DNA from: Caballeronia udeis
Lineage (GTDB): Bacteria > Pseudomonadota > Gammaproteobacteria > Burkholderiales > Burkholderiaceae
Assembly: GCF_001544555.2 (NCBI RefSeq)
Contig: NZ_FCOK02000064.1
Location: 1 to 58,530, forward strand
DNA length: 58,530 nt
Direction: 5' to 3'
Part shown: positions 17,313 through 26,382 of the stretch, one piece after another
Layout: every line of letters starts with the position of its first letter
How positions within the stretch are numbered: position 1 is the stretch's first letter
Position numbers and translations under genes: made by a program
Notes under the pieces: model-generated
Told to the model about the DNA's origin: nothing
Database searches by the model: none
The model's input: the letters and a program-made list of their open reading frames with translations, nothing else

Positions 17313-18296
17313 ATGCAAAAACGCAAACTTGGAAACAGCGGTCTTGAAGTGTCGGCAATCGGCCTGGGATGCATGGGTCTGAGCTTCGGTTATGGCCCAG
17401 CCACTGAAAAGTCCGATGGCATCAAACTGATTCGGGCGGCCTTCGAGCGTGGTGTCACGTTCTTCGACACTGCCGAATGCTACGGCCCGTTCATCAACGA
17501 AGATCTGGTCGGAGAGGCACTGGCGCCGTTTCGTGACCAGGTGGTTATCGCCACCAAGTTCGGCTTCCAGGACGGCGACTCGAAGCAGCCCCTCGACAGC
17601 CGCCCCGAACGCATCCGCGCCGTGGCCGAAGCCTCGTTGAAGCGTCTGAAGACCGATCGCATCGACCTGTTCTATCAGCATCGTGTCGATCCGGATGTAC
17701 CGGTTGAAGAGGTGGCCGGCACGGTCAGGGATCTGATCCAGGAAGGAAAGGTCAAGCACTTCGGCATGTCCGAAGCGGGCGCGCAATCGATCCGTCGCGC
17801 CCATGCCGTGCAGCCGGTGGCGGCGTTACAGAGCGAGTATTCGCTATGGTGGCGTGAGCCGGAAACCTCCGTGCTGCCGACGCTCGAGGAACTGGGCATT
17901 GGCTTCGTGCCGTTCAGCCCGCTCGGCAAGGGTTTCCTGACCGGCGCCATCGACGAGAAGACCTCCTTCGACAAGACCGACTTCCGTAACATCGTGCCGC
18001 GTTTCTCCGAGGAAAACCGCAAGGCGAACGCGGGTCTGGTCGAGGTGCTTGGCCGGATTGCCGATGGCCGTGGCGCGACGCGGGCGCAGATCGCCATTGC
18101 GTGGCTTCTCGCGCAAAAACCGTGGATCGTGCCCATTCCCGGTACGACCAAACTGCATCGTCTGGAAGAGAACGTCGGCGCGGCTGCGGTCGAACTATCG
18201 GCTAATGATTTGTCTGCGATTGAAGCGGCGCTGCAGCAGATCACCGTGGTGGGCGATCGCTACCCGGCGGCGCTTCAAAAGCGCGTCGATCGCTAA
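17313..18296 (+). CDS. Aldo/keto reductase
   Basis: A 327-residue TIM-barrel NADPH-dependent oxidoreductase. The catalytic tetrad is visible as Asp52, Tyr57 (FFDTAECYG), Lys82 (ATKFGF) and His123 (YQHRVD). The cofactor-binding end carries IPGTTKLHRLEEN. Members reduce aldehydes and ketones, including toxic carbonyls. AAGGAG lies seven bases before ATG 17313. It is divergent to LysR and followed by an SDR gene 145 bases downstream on the same strand, suggesting a carbonyl-metabolising group. Confidence 0.92.
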   Translation: MQKRKLGNSGLEVSAIGLGCMGLSFGYGPATEKSDGIKLIRAAFERGVTFFDTAECYGPFINEDLVGEALAPFRDQVVIATKFGFQDGDSKQPLDSRPERIRAVAEASLKRLKTDRIDLFYQHRVDPDVPVEEVAGTVRDLIQEGKVKHFGMSEAGAQSIRRAHAVQPVAALQSEYSLWWREPETSVLPTLEELGIGFVPFSPLGKGFLTGAIDEKTSFDKTDFRNIVPRFSEENRKANAGLVEVLGRIADGRGATRAQIAIAWLLAQKPWIVPIPGTTKLHRLEENVGAAAVELSANDLSAIEAALQQITVVGDRYPAALQKRVDR

Positions 18297-18441
18297 ACCA
18301 ACCGTCGCTGCAATCCGCACGGCGCCCGGCTTCACGTGCCCGTTGCCGCAGTCACGCCTGACGGCGTGGAAGCGGCAGGTCAGTAAAACCACGCGGCTTT
18401 GATCAAGGGTCGCATCACGCGCCAAATGAAGGAGTCAGACC

Positions 18442-19188
18442 ATGAGCTACAACATTGAAGGAAAAGTCGTCGTGATCACCGGCGCGAGCAGCGGACTGGG
18501 GGAAGCGACCGCCCGGCATCTGAGCGCACAGGGCGCACACGTCGTGCTGGGCGCGAGGCGCATGGATCGCATTCAGGCGCTTGCCGATGAGTTGACCCGT
18601 AGCGGGGCAAAAGCAATCGCCGTTGCAACCGATGTAACCCGCTTCGACGACGTCAGGAAACTGGTCGATACCGCCGTGCAGGCCTTCGGGCGCGTGGACG
18701 TCATGATCAACAATGCGGGGTTGATGCCGCACTCACCGCTCGAACGTCTCAAGGTCGACGACTGGAACCGCATGATCGATGTGAACATCAAGGGAGTGCT
18801 GTACGGCATTGGTGCGGCACTACCGTACATGAAGGAACAGAAAAGCGGCCAGATCATCAATGTCTCGTCCGTGGCCGGTCATAAGGTCCGGCCCGGCAGC
18901 GCGGTTTATGCAGCCACTAAAAGCGCGGTGCTGATGCTGTCCGAAGGATTGCGTCAGGAGGTCAAGGCCTACGATATCCGCACGACAGTGATCTCGCCGG
19001 GTGCCGTGGACACGGAATTGCCGAACAGCATCACCGAGCCGGATGTGGCCGGCTATGTCAATAAGTTCTACGAAGAAAATGCGATTCCGGCTGAATCATT
19101 TGCACGGGCGGTCGCATTCGCGATCAGCCAGCCGCCGGAAGTCGATGTGAACGAGATCCTGTTCCGCCCCACCCATCAGGAGCTTTAA
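18442..19188 (+). CDS. Short-chain dehydrogenase/reductase (SDR)
   Basis: A 248-residue classical SDR: nucleotide motif TGASSGLG (residues 14-21), NNAG near 90, the catalytic Ser in INVSSVAG and the YAATK active-site tetrad element near 155. The C-terminus (EVDVNEILFRPTHQEL) matches the NADP-dependent oxidoreductase subgroup of which YdfG is typical. AAGGAG precedes ATG 18442. It follows the aldo/keto reductase in the same direction and may be co-transcribed. Confidence 0.9.
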   Translation: MSYNIEGKVVVITGASSGLGEATARHLSAQGAHVVLGARRMDRIQALADELTRSGAKAIAVATDVTRFDDVRKLVDTAVQAFGRVDVMINNAGLMPHSPLERLKVDDWNRMIDVNIKGVLYGIGAALPYMKEQKSGQIINVSSVAGHKVRPGSAVYAATKSAVLMLSEGLRQEVKAYDIRTTVISPGAVDTELPNSITEPDVAGYVNKFYEENAIPAESFARAVAFAISQPPEVDVNEILFRPTHQEL

Positions 19189-19189
19189 T

Positions 19190-19261
19190 CGGCGCGGATC
19201 ACGGAATCCAGCGGGCCATGACATCAGAAGCGCCCGACGAGACCCTGGTGGGTCCGCGCCG
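19190..19261. repeat. Nine-base inverted repeat in convergent gap
   Basis: CGGCGCGGA at 19190-19198 and its exact complement TCCGCGCCG at 19253-19261 flank a 54-base loop between two convergent SDR genes. It could form a stem in either transcript and may help termination, but there is no U-run. Confidence 0.3.
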
Positions 19262-19279
19262 GGCAGGATCACTTCCAGA

Positions 19280-20026
19280 TCAGCGCATGCCGCCACTCGC
19301 GACAAGGTGTTCGCCCGTCATCCAGCGCGAGTCGTCTGACGCAAGGAACACTACGACCGACGCGATGTCATCCGGTTGACCCAGCCGGCCCAGCGGCGTC
19401 TGGGCGAGCGCCCACGCATCGAGGTCGGACCCGATTATCCCCGCGCTTTGGGTACCCTCAGTCACCACCACGCCGGGATTGACCGAGTTCACACGAATTT
19501 TCTTCGGCCCGAGTTCGCGTGCGAGCACGCCGGTGATTGCATCGACCGCGCCTTTCGTGCCGCTATAGACGGCGCTTGCCGGAGGTGTAATGCGGGTGAC
19601 AACCGAACTGACATTGATGATGCTCGCGCCCTCGCCGAAATGACGAACAGCGGCCTGCGTGGTGAGCAGCACGCCCAACACGTTGGTGTTGAACTGTTTA
19701 TGGAAGTGCTCTTCGGTGATCTCTTCAATAGCCGAGAACTCGTAGATTCCCGAGTTGTTGACAAGAATGTCGACGCGCCCAAACGTGTCGATGGCCGCTT
19801 TGACAATACCTTGCGCATCTGCTGCCTTCGAAACATCGCCGCCAACCGCAACTGCGTGGCCGTCGGCCGCGGTAATCGCTGCGACAACGGCTTCGGCGCC
19901 GGCTTTGCTGCTTGCATAGTTGACAACCACCGACGCGCCCTCTGCTGCGAGCGCCTTGGCAATAGCGGCGCCAATACCCTTGGACGCGCCCGTGACGACG
20001 GCCACCTTACCGGTGAGCTTGCTCAT
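19280..20026 (-). CDS. SDR family oxidoreductase (glucose 1-dehydrogenase/FabG-like)
   Basis: From ATG 20026 (AAGGAAAC upstream) this is a 248-residue classical SDR. It has TGASKGIG (residues 12-19), VNNSGIYEF, SIINVSSVV and the YSGTKGAV catalytic element, and a C-terminal WMTGEHLVASGGMR typical of FabG/glucose-dehydrogenase-like enzymes. The frame is open to 20260, but the extension lacks a ribosome site and family similarity. It is convergent with the other SDR and lies beside a TetR gene on the same strand with a 260-base gap. Confidence 0.9.
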   Translation of the reverse strand: MSKLTGKVAVVTGASKGIGAAIAKALAAEGASVVVNYASSKAGAEAVVAAITAADGHAVAVGGDVSKAADAQGIVKAAIDTFGRVDILVNNSGIYEFSAIEEITEEHFHKQFNTNVLGVLLTTQAAVRHFGEGASIINVSSVVTRITPPASAVYSGTKGAVDAITGVLARELGPKKIRVNSVNPGVVVTEGTQSAGIIGSDLDAWALAQTPLGRLGQPDDIASVVVFLASDDSRWMTGEHLVASGGMR

Positions 20027-20286
20027 GATCGTTTCCTTGAAGAGAGTGAGTACCGTGGACATTGACTGGCTGTTTCCGGAGCCAATCAACCTGGGGTGGT
20101 GCCAATCTAGACATCTCTTCAGCCGCGATAAAGCGGCGCAAAACGAATTGACTGATGGGATTTGACGAATAATCGAAGGACAGCCGCTGTACAGGACATC
20201 GACGATGATCGCCGAAGGCTGGCGATTTTCGGCTTGAAGATCACAGACGACAAGGACCACAAGGGGTCACGCTCGTCGTGCACCAA

Positions 20287-20904
20287 TCATGACGCATAGC
20301 GCGCCAGGAACATATCGGCTGCGGATTCCGCTACCTGCTTTTGTTCATCTTTGTTTAAGGTGCACTGCCCCATTGTGACCTGCGGCCAGAACGCAAATGC
20401 TTTCACGAGGCCCTGCAACTGCAGCGAGGCGAACACGGGGTCCGGCGTCTTGAGCCGGCCATCGGCAGCGGCTGCGCGTATCCACACGGTCAGGTCTTCT
20501 TCGCGCTCACCCATGCGTGCCACCATGTCGCGCGCGCGCTCCGGCGAGTGAATACCCGCCGCAATCGCCACGCGCGCGAGCGACAGGAATGCCTCGTCAT
20601 TTAAAAGCCGCAGTTTTTTCAACAGCAATTGAAGCAACTGCGCGCGCAGCGGCTGGGCGTTGGAATAAGCGGGCGCCTCTCCCGTGTCGCTCGCGTCCCA
20701 CAACTGCCGCAGGATTGCAGCGAACAGCGCTTCCTTGCTTGGGAAATGGTTATAGACCGTCCGCTTCGAGACGCTCGCGCGGGCCGCGATGCGGTCCATG
20801 CTGGTTGCGTCGAAGCCCGCAGCAAGAAATTCCTCAATAGCCGCAGCAATCACGGCGGCGCGCTTGCGATCGGTCAGGCGTAGCGGATTGTCACTGGCGT
20901 TCAT
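20287..20904 (-). CDS. TetR/AcrR family transcriptional regulator
   Basis: A 205-residue TetR regulator with an N-terminal helix-turn-helix (AAAIEEFLAAGFDATSMDRIAARASVSKRTVYNHFPSKEALF) and a helical C-terminal ligand domain of the TetR_C AefR-like kind. It diverges from the metallo-beta-lactamase-fold gene at 20988 and the 83-base gap holds several related AGTTTA-type half-sites, so auto- and cross-regulation are likely. The ribosome site is weak. Confidence 0.88.
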   Translation of the reverse strand: MNASDNPLRLTDRKRAAVIAAAIEEFLAAGFDATSMDRIAARASVSKRTVYNHFPSKEALFAAILRQLWDASDTGEAPAYSNAQPLRAQLLQLLLKKLRLLNDEAFLSLARVAIAAGIHSPERARDMVARMGEREEDLTVWIRAAAADGRLKTPDPVFASLQLQGLVKAFAFWPQVTMGQCTLNKDEQKQVAESAADMFLARYAS

Positions 20905-20922
20905 GGTTAAATTTTACACCAG

Positions 20923-20951
20923 GCAGTTTACTTTTTTCTACGATAAACTAC
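20923..20951. promoter_or_regulatory. Candidate TetR-binding inverted repeats
   Basis: GCAGTTTA (20923-20930) and TAAACTAC (20944-20951) form an inverted repeat of GYAGTTTA half-sites separated by 13 bases. A further related half-site (AGTCTAC) lies near 20959-20966. Their place in the short divergent promoter fits binding by the adjacent TetR. Confidence 0.4.
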
Positions 20952-20987
20952 ACTGCACAGTCTACTTTTCGTATCGGGACGTCTTAC

Positions 20988-22121
20988 ATGACATCGTTTA
21001 CCGGTTCTATCCGCCGCGCCTTGGGGCTGACAGCAGCGCGCCGCGGGCGTGAATCATTCGACACGTCGACTCAGCATGACGGCGAGCGTTTTCGTAATGT
21101 CAAACCTCGTCCCGTCGAAGGAATCGGCAAGACCCTCGGCATCATGTGGAATTTGCTGTTCAAGAAACCGGACGGGACGGCGCCTGCAAGCACCCTGCCT
21201 GTCGATGCGGTGACGCGTGAACAGCTTGAGGCGGCGCCTGACCGCAGCCTGTATCGGCTCGGGCATTCGACCATGCTGCTCAAGTTGCGCGGTCAGTTCT
21301 GGCTGACCGACCCGGTCTTTGCCGAACGTGCGTCGCCGTTCCGGCGGTTCGGCCCAAAACGTTTTCATGCGCCGCCCATTGCGCTCGCCGACTTGCCGCC
21401 GTTGCGCGGCGTGATTCTGTCCCACGACCACTACGACCACCTGGACCGCGAGACGGTGCTGGCGCTCGCCGCTACCACGAGCGTGTTTCTGACGCCGCTG
21501 GGTGTGGGCGACCGGCTGATCGAGTGGGGAATCGACGCCGCGAAGGTACGCCAGTTCGACTGGTGGCAGGGGGTAGAGATCGACGGTCTGTCGTTCACGG
21601 CAACGCCGGGCCAGCATTTCTCCGGCCGCAGCCTTTTCGACGGCAACAGCACCCTGTGGGCGTCGTGGGTCATCGTCGACGGCGATCTGCGCGTGTTCTT
21701 CAGCGGCGACACGGGCTACTTCGACGGATTCAGGACCATTGGCGAGCGACTCGGTCCATTCGATATAACGCTGGTCGAAACGGGCGCCTACGACGCCCAA
21801 TGGCCGTACGTCCACATGCAGCCCGATGAAACCGTCCAGGCACACGTCGATCTGCGCGGAAACTGGCTGATGCCCATTCACAACGGCACGTTCGATCTGG
21901 CGATGCATCGCTGGCAGGAACCATTCGAGCGCGTAATAGGGCTCGCCGCCGCGCGCGGCATTCCGCTCGCCACGCCGCGCATGGGTGAGCGGCTGGATCT
22001 GGCTGCGCCGCACCGCGGTGAGCGATGGTGGCGTGAGGTCGCCGAGACCGTGCAAGAGCCCAGGACGCTGCGGAGCCGCTTCTCCTGCCGCAATGCGAGC
22101 CAAGCTAATTCGCAAAGCTAA
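20988..22121 (+). CDS. Metallo-beta-lactamase-fold hydrolase (UlaG/NAPE-PLD-like)
   Basis: A 377-residue MBL-fold protein with the di-zinc motif SHDHYDHLD near residues 145-153, SGDTGYFDGF carrying the bridging aspartate and MPIHNGTFDL with a further metal-binding histidine. The LGHSTMLLKLRGQFWLTDP entry matches the NAPE-PLD/UlaG-like group of phosphodiester or lactone hydrolases. The N-terminal 50 residues are basic and may precede a membrane association. It is divergent to TetR, which probably represses it. The substrate is unknown. Confidence 0.87.
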   Translation: MTSFTGSIRRALGLTAARRGRESFDTSTQHDGERFRNVKPRPVEGIGKTLGIMWNLLFKKPDGTAPASTLPVDAVTREQLEAAPDRSLYRLGHSTMLLKLRGQFWLTDPVFAERASPFRRFGPKRFHAPPIALADLPPLRGVILSHDHYDHLDRETVLALAATTSVFLTPLGVGDRLIEWGIDAAKVRQFDWWQGVEIDGLSFTATPGQHFSGRSLFDGNSTLWASWVIVDGDLRVFFSGDTGYFDGFRTIGERLGPFDITLVETGAYDAQWPYVHMQPDETVQAHVDLRGNWLMPIHNGTFDLAMHRWQEPFERVIGLAAARGIPLATPRMGERLDLAAPHRGERWWREVAETVQEPRTLRSRFSCRNASQANSQS

Positions 22122-22180
22122 TTATTGGCTTGGCAATCGCTCGTCGTCATTCCGGTCTCCCAGGAGCGCGCTGCAAACGC

Positions 22181-22726
22181 TCAGGCATGCTTTTGCACCA
22201 GACGAACGACGGTATTCCAACTGCGTGTCGTGACGGGAAGGCCCAGGAGTTTTTCGAGAAATGCGTTGGGACTTCCTGGTGTATTACCGACTTTGATGCT
22301 GACGCTAAATGCCTCGGAATCGGTCAGTTGCAACACCTTTACGTCGCGTCGTTTCGATTCCAGGGGAAGCTGCGCAGCGGACAAGCCATGCGTTGTATCA
22401 AGGAAGGACGCGCAGCACGCGTAGACACCGCTGGACTCCATGCCTGCAAATGGGTCGAGAGTGACGATCTGAGTCAGATAATCAATAGTACGAATGAATC
22501 CCGGCTCTTTGAAACCACACGTTTTACGAAGTATCTCGCAAGCGCCATTGAACACCCTTTGCGATTGAGTGACGGAGCGTGTTGTGAAGACCATCGTTCC
22601 ATTTGTCAGGAACGAAGACGCTGACACTGCGCCCGCGGCAACGAACGCCTCTTCGAACTGGACCTTGGTAGGACAATTCGGCCGTCCGAGATTCAAGTTG
22701 CGAAAGAAGGCGGCGTGCTTCTTCAT
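22181..22726 (-). CDS. DUF1697 family protein
   Basis: The 181-residue product begins AAFFRNLNLGRPNCPTKVQFEE and continues with ASSFLTNGTMVF, the pattern of the DUF1697 family (RNLN/GINVGG opening, TYIQSGNVVF-like second motif). The function of the family is unknown. GAGGAC lies before ATG 22726. It starts 15 bases after the end of the HAD phosphatase gene on the same strand, so the two are likely co-transcribed. Confidence 0.7.
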   Translation of the reverse strand: MKKHAAFFRNLNLGRPNCPTKVQFEEAFVAAGAVSASSFLTNGTMVFTTRSVTQSQRVFNGACEILRKTCGFKEPGFIRTIDYLTQIVTLDPFAGMESSGVYACCASFLDTTHGLSAAQLPLESKRRDVKVLQLTDSEAFSVSIKVGNTPGSPNAFLEKLLGLPVTTRSWNTVVRLVQKHA

Positions 22727-22741
22727 TGTGGTCCTCGCTTC

Positions 22742-23434
22742 TCAGCGGGCGTGATTATTCCATTCCAGGAGCAAGGCGGGCAATTCGGCCATGTTGTGAA
22801 AGACCTGAACAGCGCCCGCTTGGCTAAGTGCGTCCGGCTCGCTGTGGCCGTACTCGCTCGGGCTGTACCCGAAAACCGTAGCACCCGCAGCAACGCCGGC
22901 GGTCACACCTGTGACAGTGTCTTCCACGATCGCGCAGCGCGCCGGGTCAACATTTAACGCCTTGGCCGCGGCCAGGTACACGTCCGGGTATGGCTTGCTG
23001 CGTGCCATTTCATGGCCGCTGAAGATTCGACCTTCGAAGTGGTCGAACATGCCTACCTTCGACAGTTGCATCTCGACCTTATGCCGGTCGGCACCTGACG
23101 CGACTGCAATGCGACCATTGAACTGGTCGTGTACCGCTTGTACCGCCAACAACGCGCCAGGAATGGCTACGAGCTCACGATCGAGCACCTCATTGCGCCG
23201 CGCCCGAAATTGCATGAGCCATTCGGAAGTGATAGCCACGCCGGTGCGGGATTCGATGAGCGGCGCCTCATCTTTCACGGCCTTGCCGACGAAGATTTGC
23301 ATTGTCTCCTCAACAGTGATGCTCCAGCCCAGTTCACCCAGCATGGAGGTCAGTACACGGTTGGTGATGAGTTCCGAGTCTACGAGTACGCCGTCGCAGT
23401 CAAAGAGTACGGCGTCGAAAGAAAGGTTAGCCAT
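22742..23434 (-). CDS. HAD family phosphatase (beta-phosphoglucomutase-like)
   Basis: From ATG 23434 the protein has 230 residues and the four HAD motifs: FDCDGVLVDSE (nucleophile Asp and acid/base Asp, residues about 9-19), a Ser/Thr in the AVASGADRHK motif II, Lys in RSKPYPDVYLAA, and the acidic pair in AIVEDTVTGVTAG. The cap domain lies between motifs I and II, as in phosphoglucomutase and sugar-phosphate phosphatases. The only codon further upstream is TTG at 23470. It precedes DUF1697 in an apparent two-gene operon. Confidence 0.88.
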   Translation of the reverse strand: MANLSFDAVLFDCDGVLVDSELITNRVLTSMLGELGWSITVEETMQIFVGKAVKDEAPLIESRTGVAITSEWLMQFRARRNEVLDRELVAIPGALLAVQAVHDQFNGRIAVASGADRHKVEMQLSKVGMFDHFEGRIFSGHEMARSKPYPDVYLAAAKALNVDPARCAIVEDTVTGVTAGVAAGATVFGYSPSEYGHSEPDALSQAGAVQVFHNMAELPALLLEWNNHAR

Positions 23435-23575
23435 CTGACGGATAGAGGAAGCGGTTTTAGAAGCAGGCAAGGATACCGCACGAGGCAGCGAAGGGGTTTA
23501 TGCGGCCGATCCTGACTCCCGGGGCAAGATGCCATTACAATCCGACACTTCGATCCGACAAGCGTGATTTGCACC

Positions 23576-23977
23576 ATGAGATACCTTCTTGCATCAACAC
23601 TCGCGGCGGTCGTCCTGGTCGCGAGCACGGCTGCAAAAGCCCAAACCCCCGCGAGCAGTGACACACCCAAGGAGCAGTGCGCCATTGGGCATGTCACGGG
23701 TGTCGGTGGATCGGCGCAGAGCGTTCATGAATACCTTGCGACCCCCGACAGGGACAAATATCGCTACCTTAGAGACAACCCGATCCAATGCCGAATCTCC
23801 GACGAGGGCACCGCGTCTGCCTGTACCGGCATCACAGACCTGCGGAATGAAAAAGTCAGCGTGTACGACGACGTCGACAGCGAAACAATGGCCGTGGTTG
23901 CGCGCGTGGAACTCGATCGGGGGACCTACCCGGTGATCATCGTGGTGCCAAGGAAGGATGTGAAATGCGAGGAATGA
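23576..23977 (+). CDS. Periplasmic hypothetical protein
   Basis: The 133-residue product starts MRYLLASTLAAVVLVASTAAKAQTP, a textbook Sec signal peptide with cleavage near AKA-QTP. The mature part (about 110 residues) contains two cysteine pairs possibly forming disulphides (QCAIGHV, QCRISDEGTASACTG, VKCEE) and a VYDDVDSETMAVVARVELDRG strand-rich stretch. No known family is recognised. GTG at 23564 would add four residues before the signal peptide and is less likely. Confidence 0.6.
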   Translation: MRYLLASTLAAVVLVASTAAKAQTPASSDTPKEQCAIGHVTGVGGSAQSVHEYLATPDRDKYRYLRDNPIQCRISDEGTASACTGITDLRNEKVSVYDDVDSETMAVVARVELDRGTYPVIIVVPRKDVKCEE

Positions 23978-23983
23978 ATGCCC

Positions 23984-24532
23984 TCAGGAAGCGGGATGTT
24001 CCGTACGCCAGGGCGTTCGAGTATCCAGAGGCGATATAGACAGGCGATGAATTATTGTTTCGACGGCATGCTCAACCGAAACGTTAGCCGTGTCGACTAC
24101 AAGATGCTCTGAATCCCATGGATCGTATTGACGTTCACATACGCCTTTCCATGTTGGCAGCTTGTGGCCAGGAATATCGGCCGTTCGCCCCTCCACCCTC
24201 AGACGGTGCGTCGTTGTGTCAGAGCAGATCAGCTCAATTTCGAAGATCCGCACCCCGGCCTTGTGCGCCACATTTCTCCAGGCGCTGCGCGTAACATCCA
24301 ACGGATTGACCGAGTCTGCAACCACGGTCAAGCCGAGGCGTAAATTATCGTTCGCAACGGCATATCCGGCCAGATAGCCCAAGGGGCCAATATCCGTCCG
24401 GCCTTCTCCGGACCCCATGAGTGCCTGTTCCAACGTATCGATACGTACATAAACCGCGGCGAGCCTGCGTACGAGCGCTTGAGATACGGTCGTCTTGCCG
24501 GTACCCGGTAGTCCTCCGAAGGCAATCAACAT
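23984..24532 (-). CDS. P-loop kinase (AAA/zeta-type ATP-binding protein)
   Basis: A 182-residue protein starting MLIAFGGLPGTGKTT: the Walker A motif fills residues 7-15, followed by RRLAAVYVRIDTLEQAL, typical of small-molecule kinases of the AAA_33/zeta-like fold. A lid-type arginine segment (RVEGRTADIPGHKLP) follows. Such proteins phosphorylate metabolites, antibiotics or nucleotides. ATG 24532 has GGAG nine bases upstream; TTG 24538 is less well placed. No antitoxin-like partner is adjacent, arguing against a toxin role. Confidence 0.75.
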   Translation of the reverse strand: MLIAFGGLPGTGKTTVSQALVRRLAAVYVRIDTLEQALMGSGEGRTDIGPLGYLAGYAVANDNLRLGLTVVADSVNPLDVTRSAWRNVAHKAGVRIFEIELICSDTTTHRLRVEGRTADIPGHKLPTWKGVCERQYDPWDSEHLVVDTANVSVEHAVETIIHRLSISPLDTRTPWRTEHPAS

Positions 24533-24630
24533 TTCCAACGCTCCCTATGTAGCGGATAGTGTTTGATTGTCGCGGATTCCCATGGCGACCTCCAGTGCCG
24601 GTGTTGATCTCGCTGGGCGTGAACGATGAG

Positions 24631-26382
24631 TTAAAACGCTTCCCACGCCGCGCTGGTGGACGCCGTGACACCTGCGGGGGCGAGTACGGCTCGCGCGGCG
24701 GGCCGTTTGGCGACCGGAGCCGCTGTCTTGGTGGCCGGCGCCGTATGGCGTTTCGCGGGCGCCGGGCGGCGGGGTGCCACCGTTGCTCGATCGGCTGCGT
24801 GTCCGGGGGTCGCCGCACCAAGACGGAAAAAGGCCACGGACTCCGTTAAACGCCGTCCCTGCTCTTCCAGCGATTGAGAGGCCGCCGCTGCTTCTTCCAC
24901 CAACGCAGCGTTTTGTTGCGTCACTTCGTCCATCTGCGTGATTGCCTGATTGACCTGCTCGATTCCCCGGCTCTGCTCCCCGGACGCAGCGGCTATCTCG
25001 CCCATGATGTCAGTCACGCGTGAGATGGCCTGCGTGACGTCCGACATGGTCCTGCCCGCGTCTGCGGCCAGCGCCGAACCATCCTGAACCTTTTGCACCG
25101 ACGTGGCGATCAAATCCTTGATCTCCTTCGCCGCACTCGACGAACGTTGCGCGAGGCTGCGCACTTCGCTGGCAACAACCGCGAAGCCACGCCCCTGCTC
25201 ACCTGCGCGGGCGGCTTCGACCGCCGCGTTCAGCGCGAGGATGTTGGTCTGGAAGGCAATCCCTTCGATGATCCCGGTGATGTCCGCGATCTTCGTGGAG
25301 CTTTGGCTGATTTCGCTCATCGTGTCGACGACCCGGCTCACCACCGCATTGCCCTTTTGCGCCACTTCGGATGCGTCGGCGGAGAGTGAACTCGCTTGCT
25401 GCGCGCTCTCGGCGTTCTGCTTCACCGTGGACGTCAATTCTTCCATGCTGGATGCCGTTTCTTCGAGCGATGCCGCTTGTTCTTCCGTGCGCGAGGACAA
25501 GTCCACGTTGCCCGCAGCGATCTGACTGGACCCGCTGGCGATGCTCTCAGCCGCACTCCGAACCTGACCGATCAGCTTGACGAGGCTGCCTTGCATTTCG
25601 CCCATGGAAGCGAGCACGCTACCGGCCGGCGCGTGCTGCGCGCCCGGCACGGGACTCAGATCTCCACTGGCGATACGTTCGGTGACCTCACCCAAGGTGG
25701 CAGGCTCAGCACCCAAGGCACGCGTCAAACCGCGAGTGATGAGCACACCCGCCAACGCGGCCGCCGCGACCGCGGCCAGGCAGATTGCGATCAGCAGATT
25801 GCGCTGGCTCGCACCGTGCTGCGCGGACTCCTCGACAATCTGCACCGCACGACTAGCGGTGAAGCTCGAATAGTCGTTGGTCGCCTTGATCAATGCCGCA
25901 AGCAGCGGTCTGCCTTCGTCATTCATCTTCGCGACAGCTTCGTCACGCTTATTGTCGAGAGCGAGATTGGCACTTGCCTGCGCCACCGGGCCATAGGCTG
26001 CTTCGACACGGTTGATCTCGCCAACAAGACTGCGGGCCTTATCGCTCGGGTCAGTCGCGTTGGCCATCATTTCATTAAGCTGCCTAAGGCGGGACTGGAC
26101 ATCGTCGTTGGCCTGGGTAACGGCGGCCTTCTCGGTTGCGATGTCCGCAGGCGTAGTCACCAGCACGAGATTGCGAGCAGCAATGGCGCGCCGGTCAACC
26201 GCGGTCCGAACGCGTCCCGCCATATCAGCGCGCGCGCTGATGCCCGCGACATAGCTGGAAAATCGCTCGTTCGAGTCGTTCAATGCCTTCACTGACAGGC
26301 CTGATACAACCAGGACGATCCCGGCAAGCACTCCAAAACCCGCGCTCAGCTTCGCCTTGACGGTCATCTGTTTGAGATTCAT
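24631..26382 (-). CDS. Methyl-accepting chemotaxis protein
   Basis: A 583-residue chemoreceptor: transmembrane helices at about 12-32 and 195-216 flank a helical periplasmic four-helix-bundle sensor, followed by HAMP and a long signalling coiled coil. The hairpin tip has the conserved EGIAFQTNILALNAAVEAARAGEQGRGFAVVA segment. The tail is a flexible Ala/Pro-rich linker ending WEAF, resembling the C-terminal NWETF pentapeptide that tethers CheR and CheB. It follows cheV on the same strand with a 272-base gap. The ligand is unknown. Confidence 0.92.
   Translation of the reverse strand: MNLKQMTVKAKLSAGFGVLAGIVLVVSGLSVKALNDSNERFSSYVAGISARADMAGRVRTAVDRRAIAARNLVLVTTPADIATEKAAVTQANDDVQSRLRQLNEMMANATDPSDKARSLVGEINRVEAAYGPVAQASANLALDNKRDEAVAKMNDEGRPLLAALIKATNDYSSFTASRAVQIVEESAQHGASQRNLLIAICLAAVAAAALAGVLITRGLTRALGAEPATLGEVTERIASGDLSPVPGAQHAPAGSVLASMGEMQGSLVKLIGQVRSAAESIASGSSQIAAGNVDLSSRTEEQAASLEETASSMEELTSTVKQNAESAQQASSLSADASEVAQKGNAVVSRVVDTMSEISQSSTKIADITGIIEGIAFQTNILALNAAVEAARAGEQGRGFAVVASEVRSLAQRSSSAAKEIKDLIATSVQKVQDGSALAADAGRTMSDVTQAISRVTDIMGEIAAASGEQSRGIEQVNQAITQMDEVTQQNAALVEEAAAASQSLEEQGRRLTESVAFFRLGAATPGHAADRATVAPRRPAPAKRHTAPATKTAAPVAKRPAARAVLAPAGVTASTSAAWEAF

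Noticed and set aside
16296..17804. 502-residue LysR frame
   Set aside because: Only the last 299 residues are LysR-like; the front is antisense to the aldo/keto reductase gene and ATG 17195 has a good ribosome site.
23984..24532. P-loop protein as a zeta-type toxin
   Set aside because: No antitoxin gene is adjacent and the protein is shorter than zeta toxins; a general kinase is more likely.
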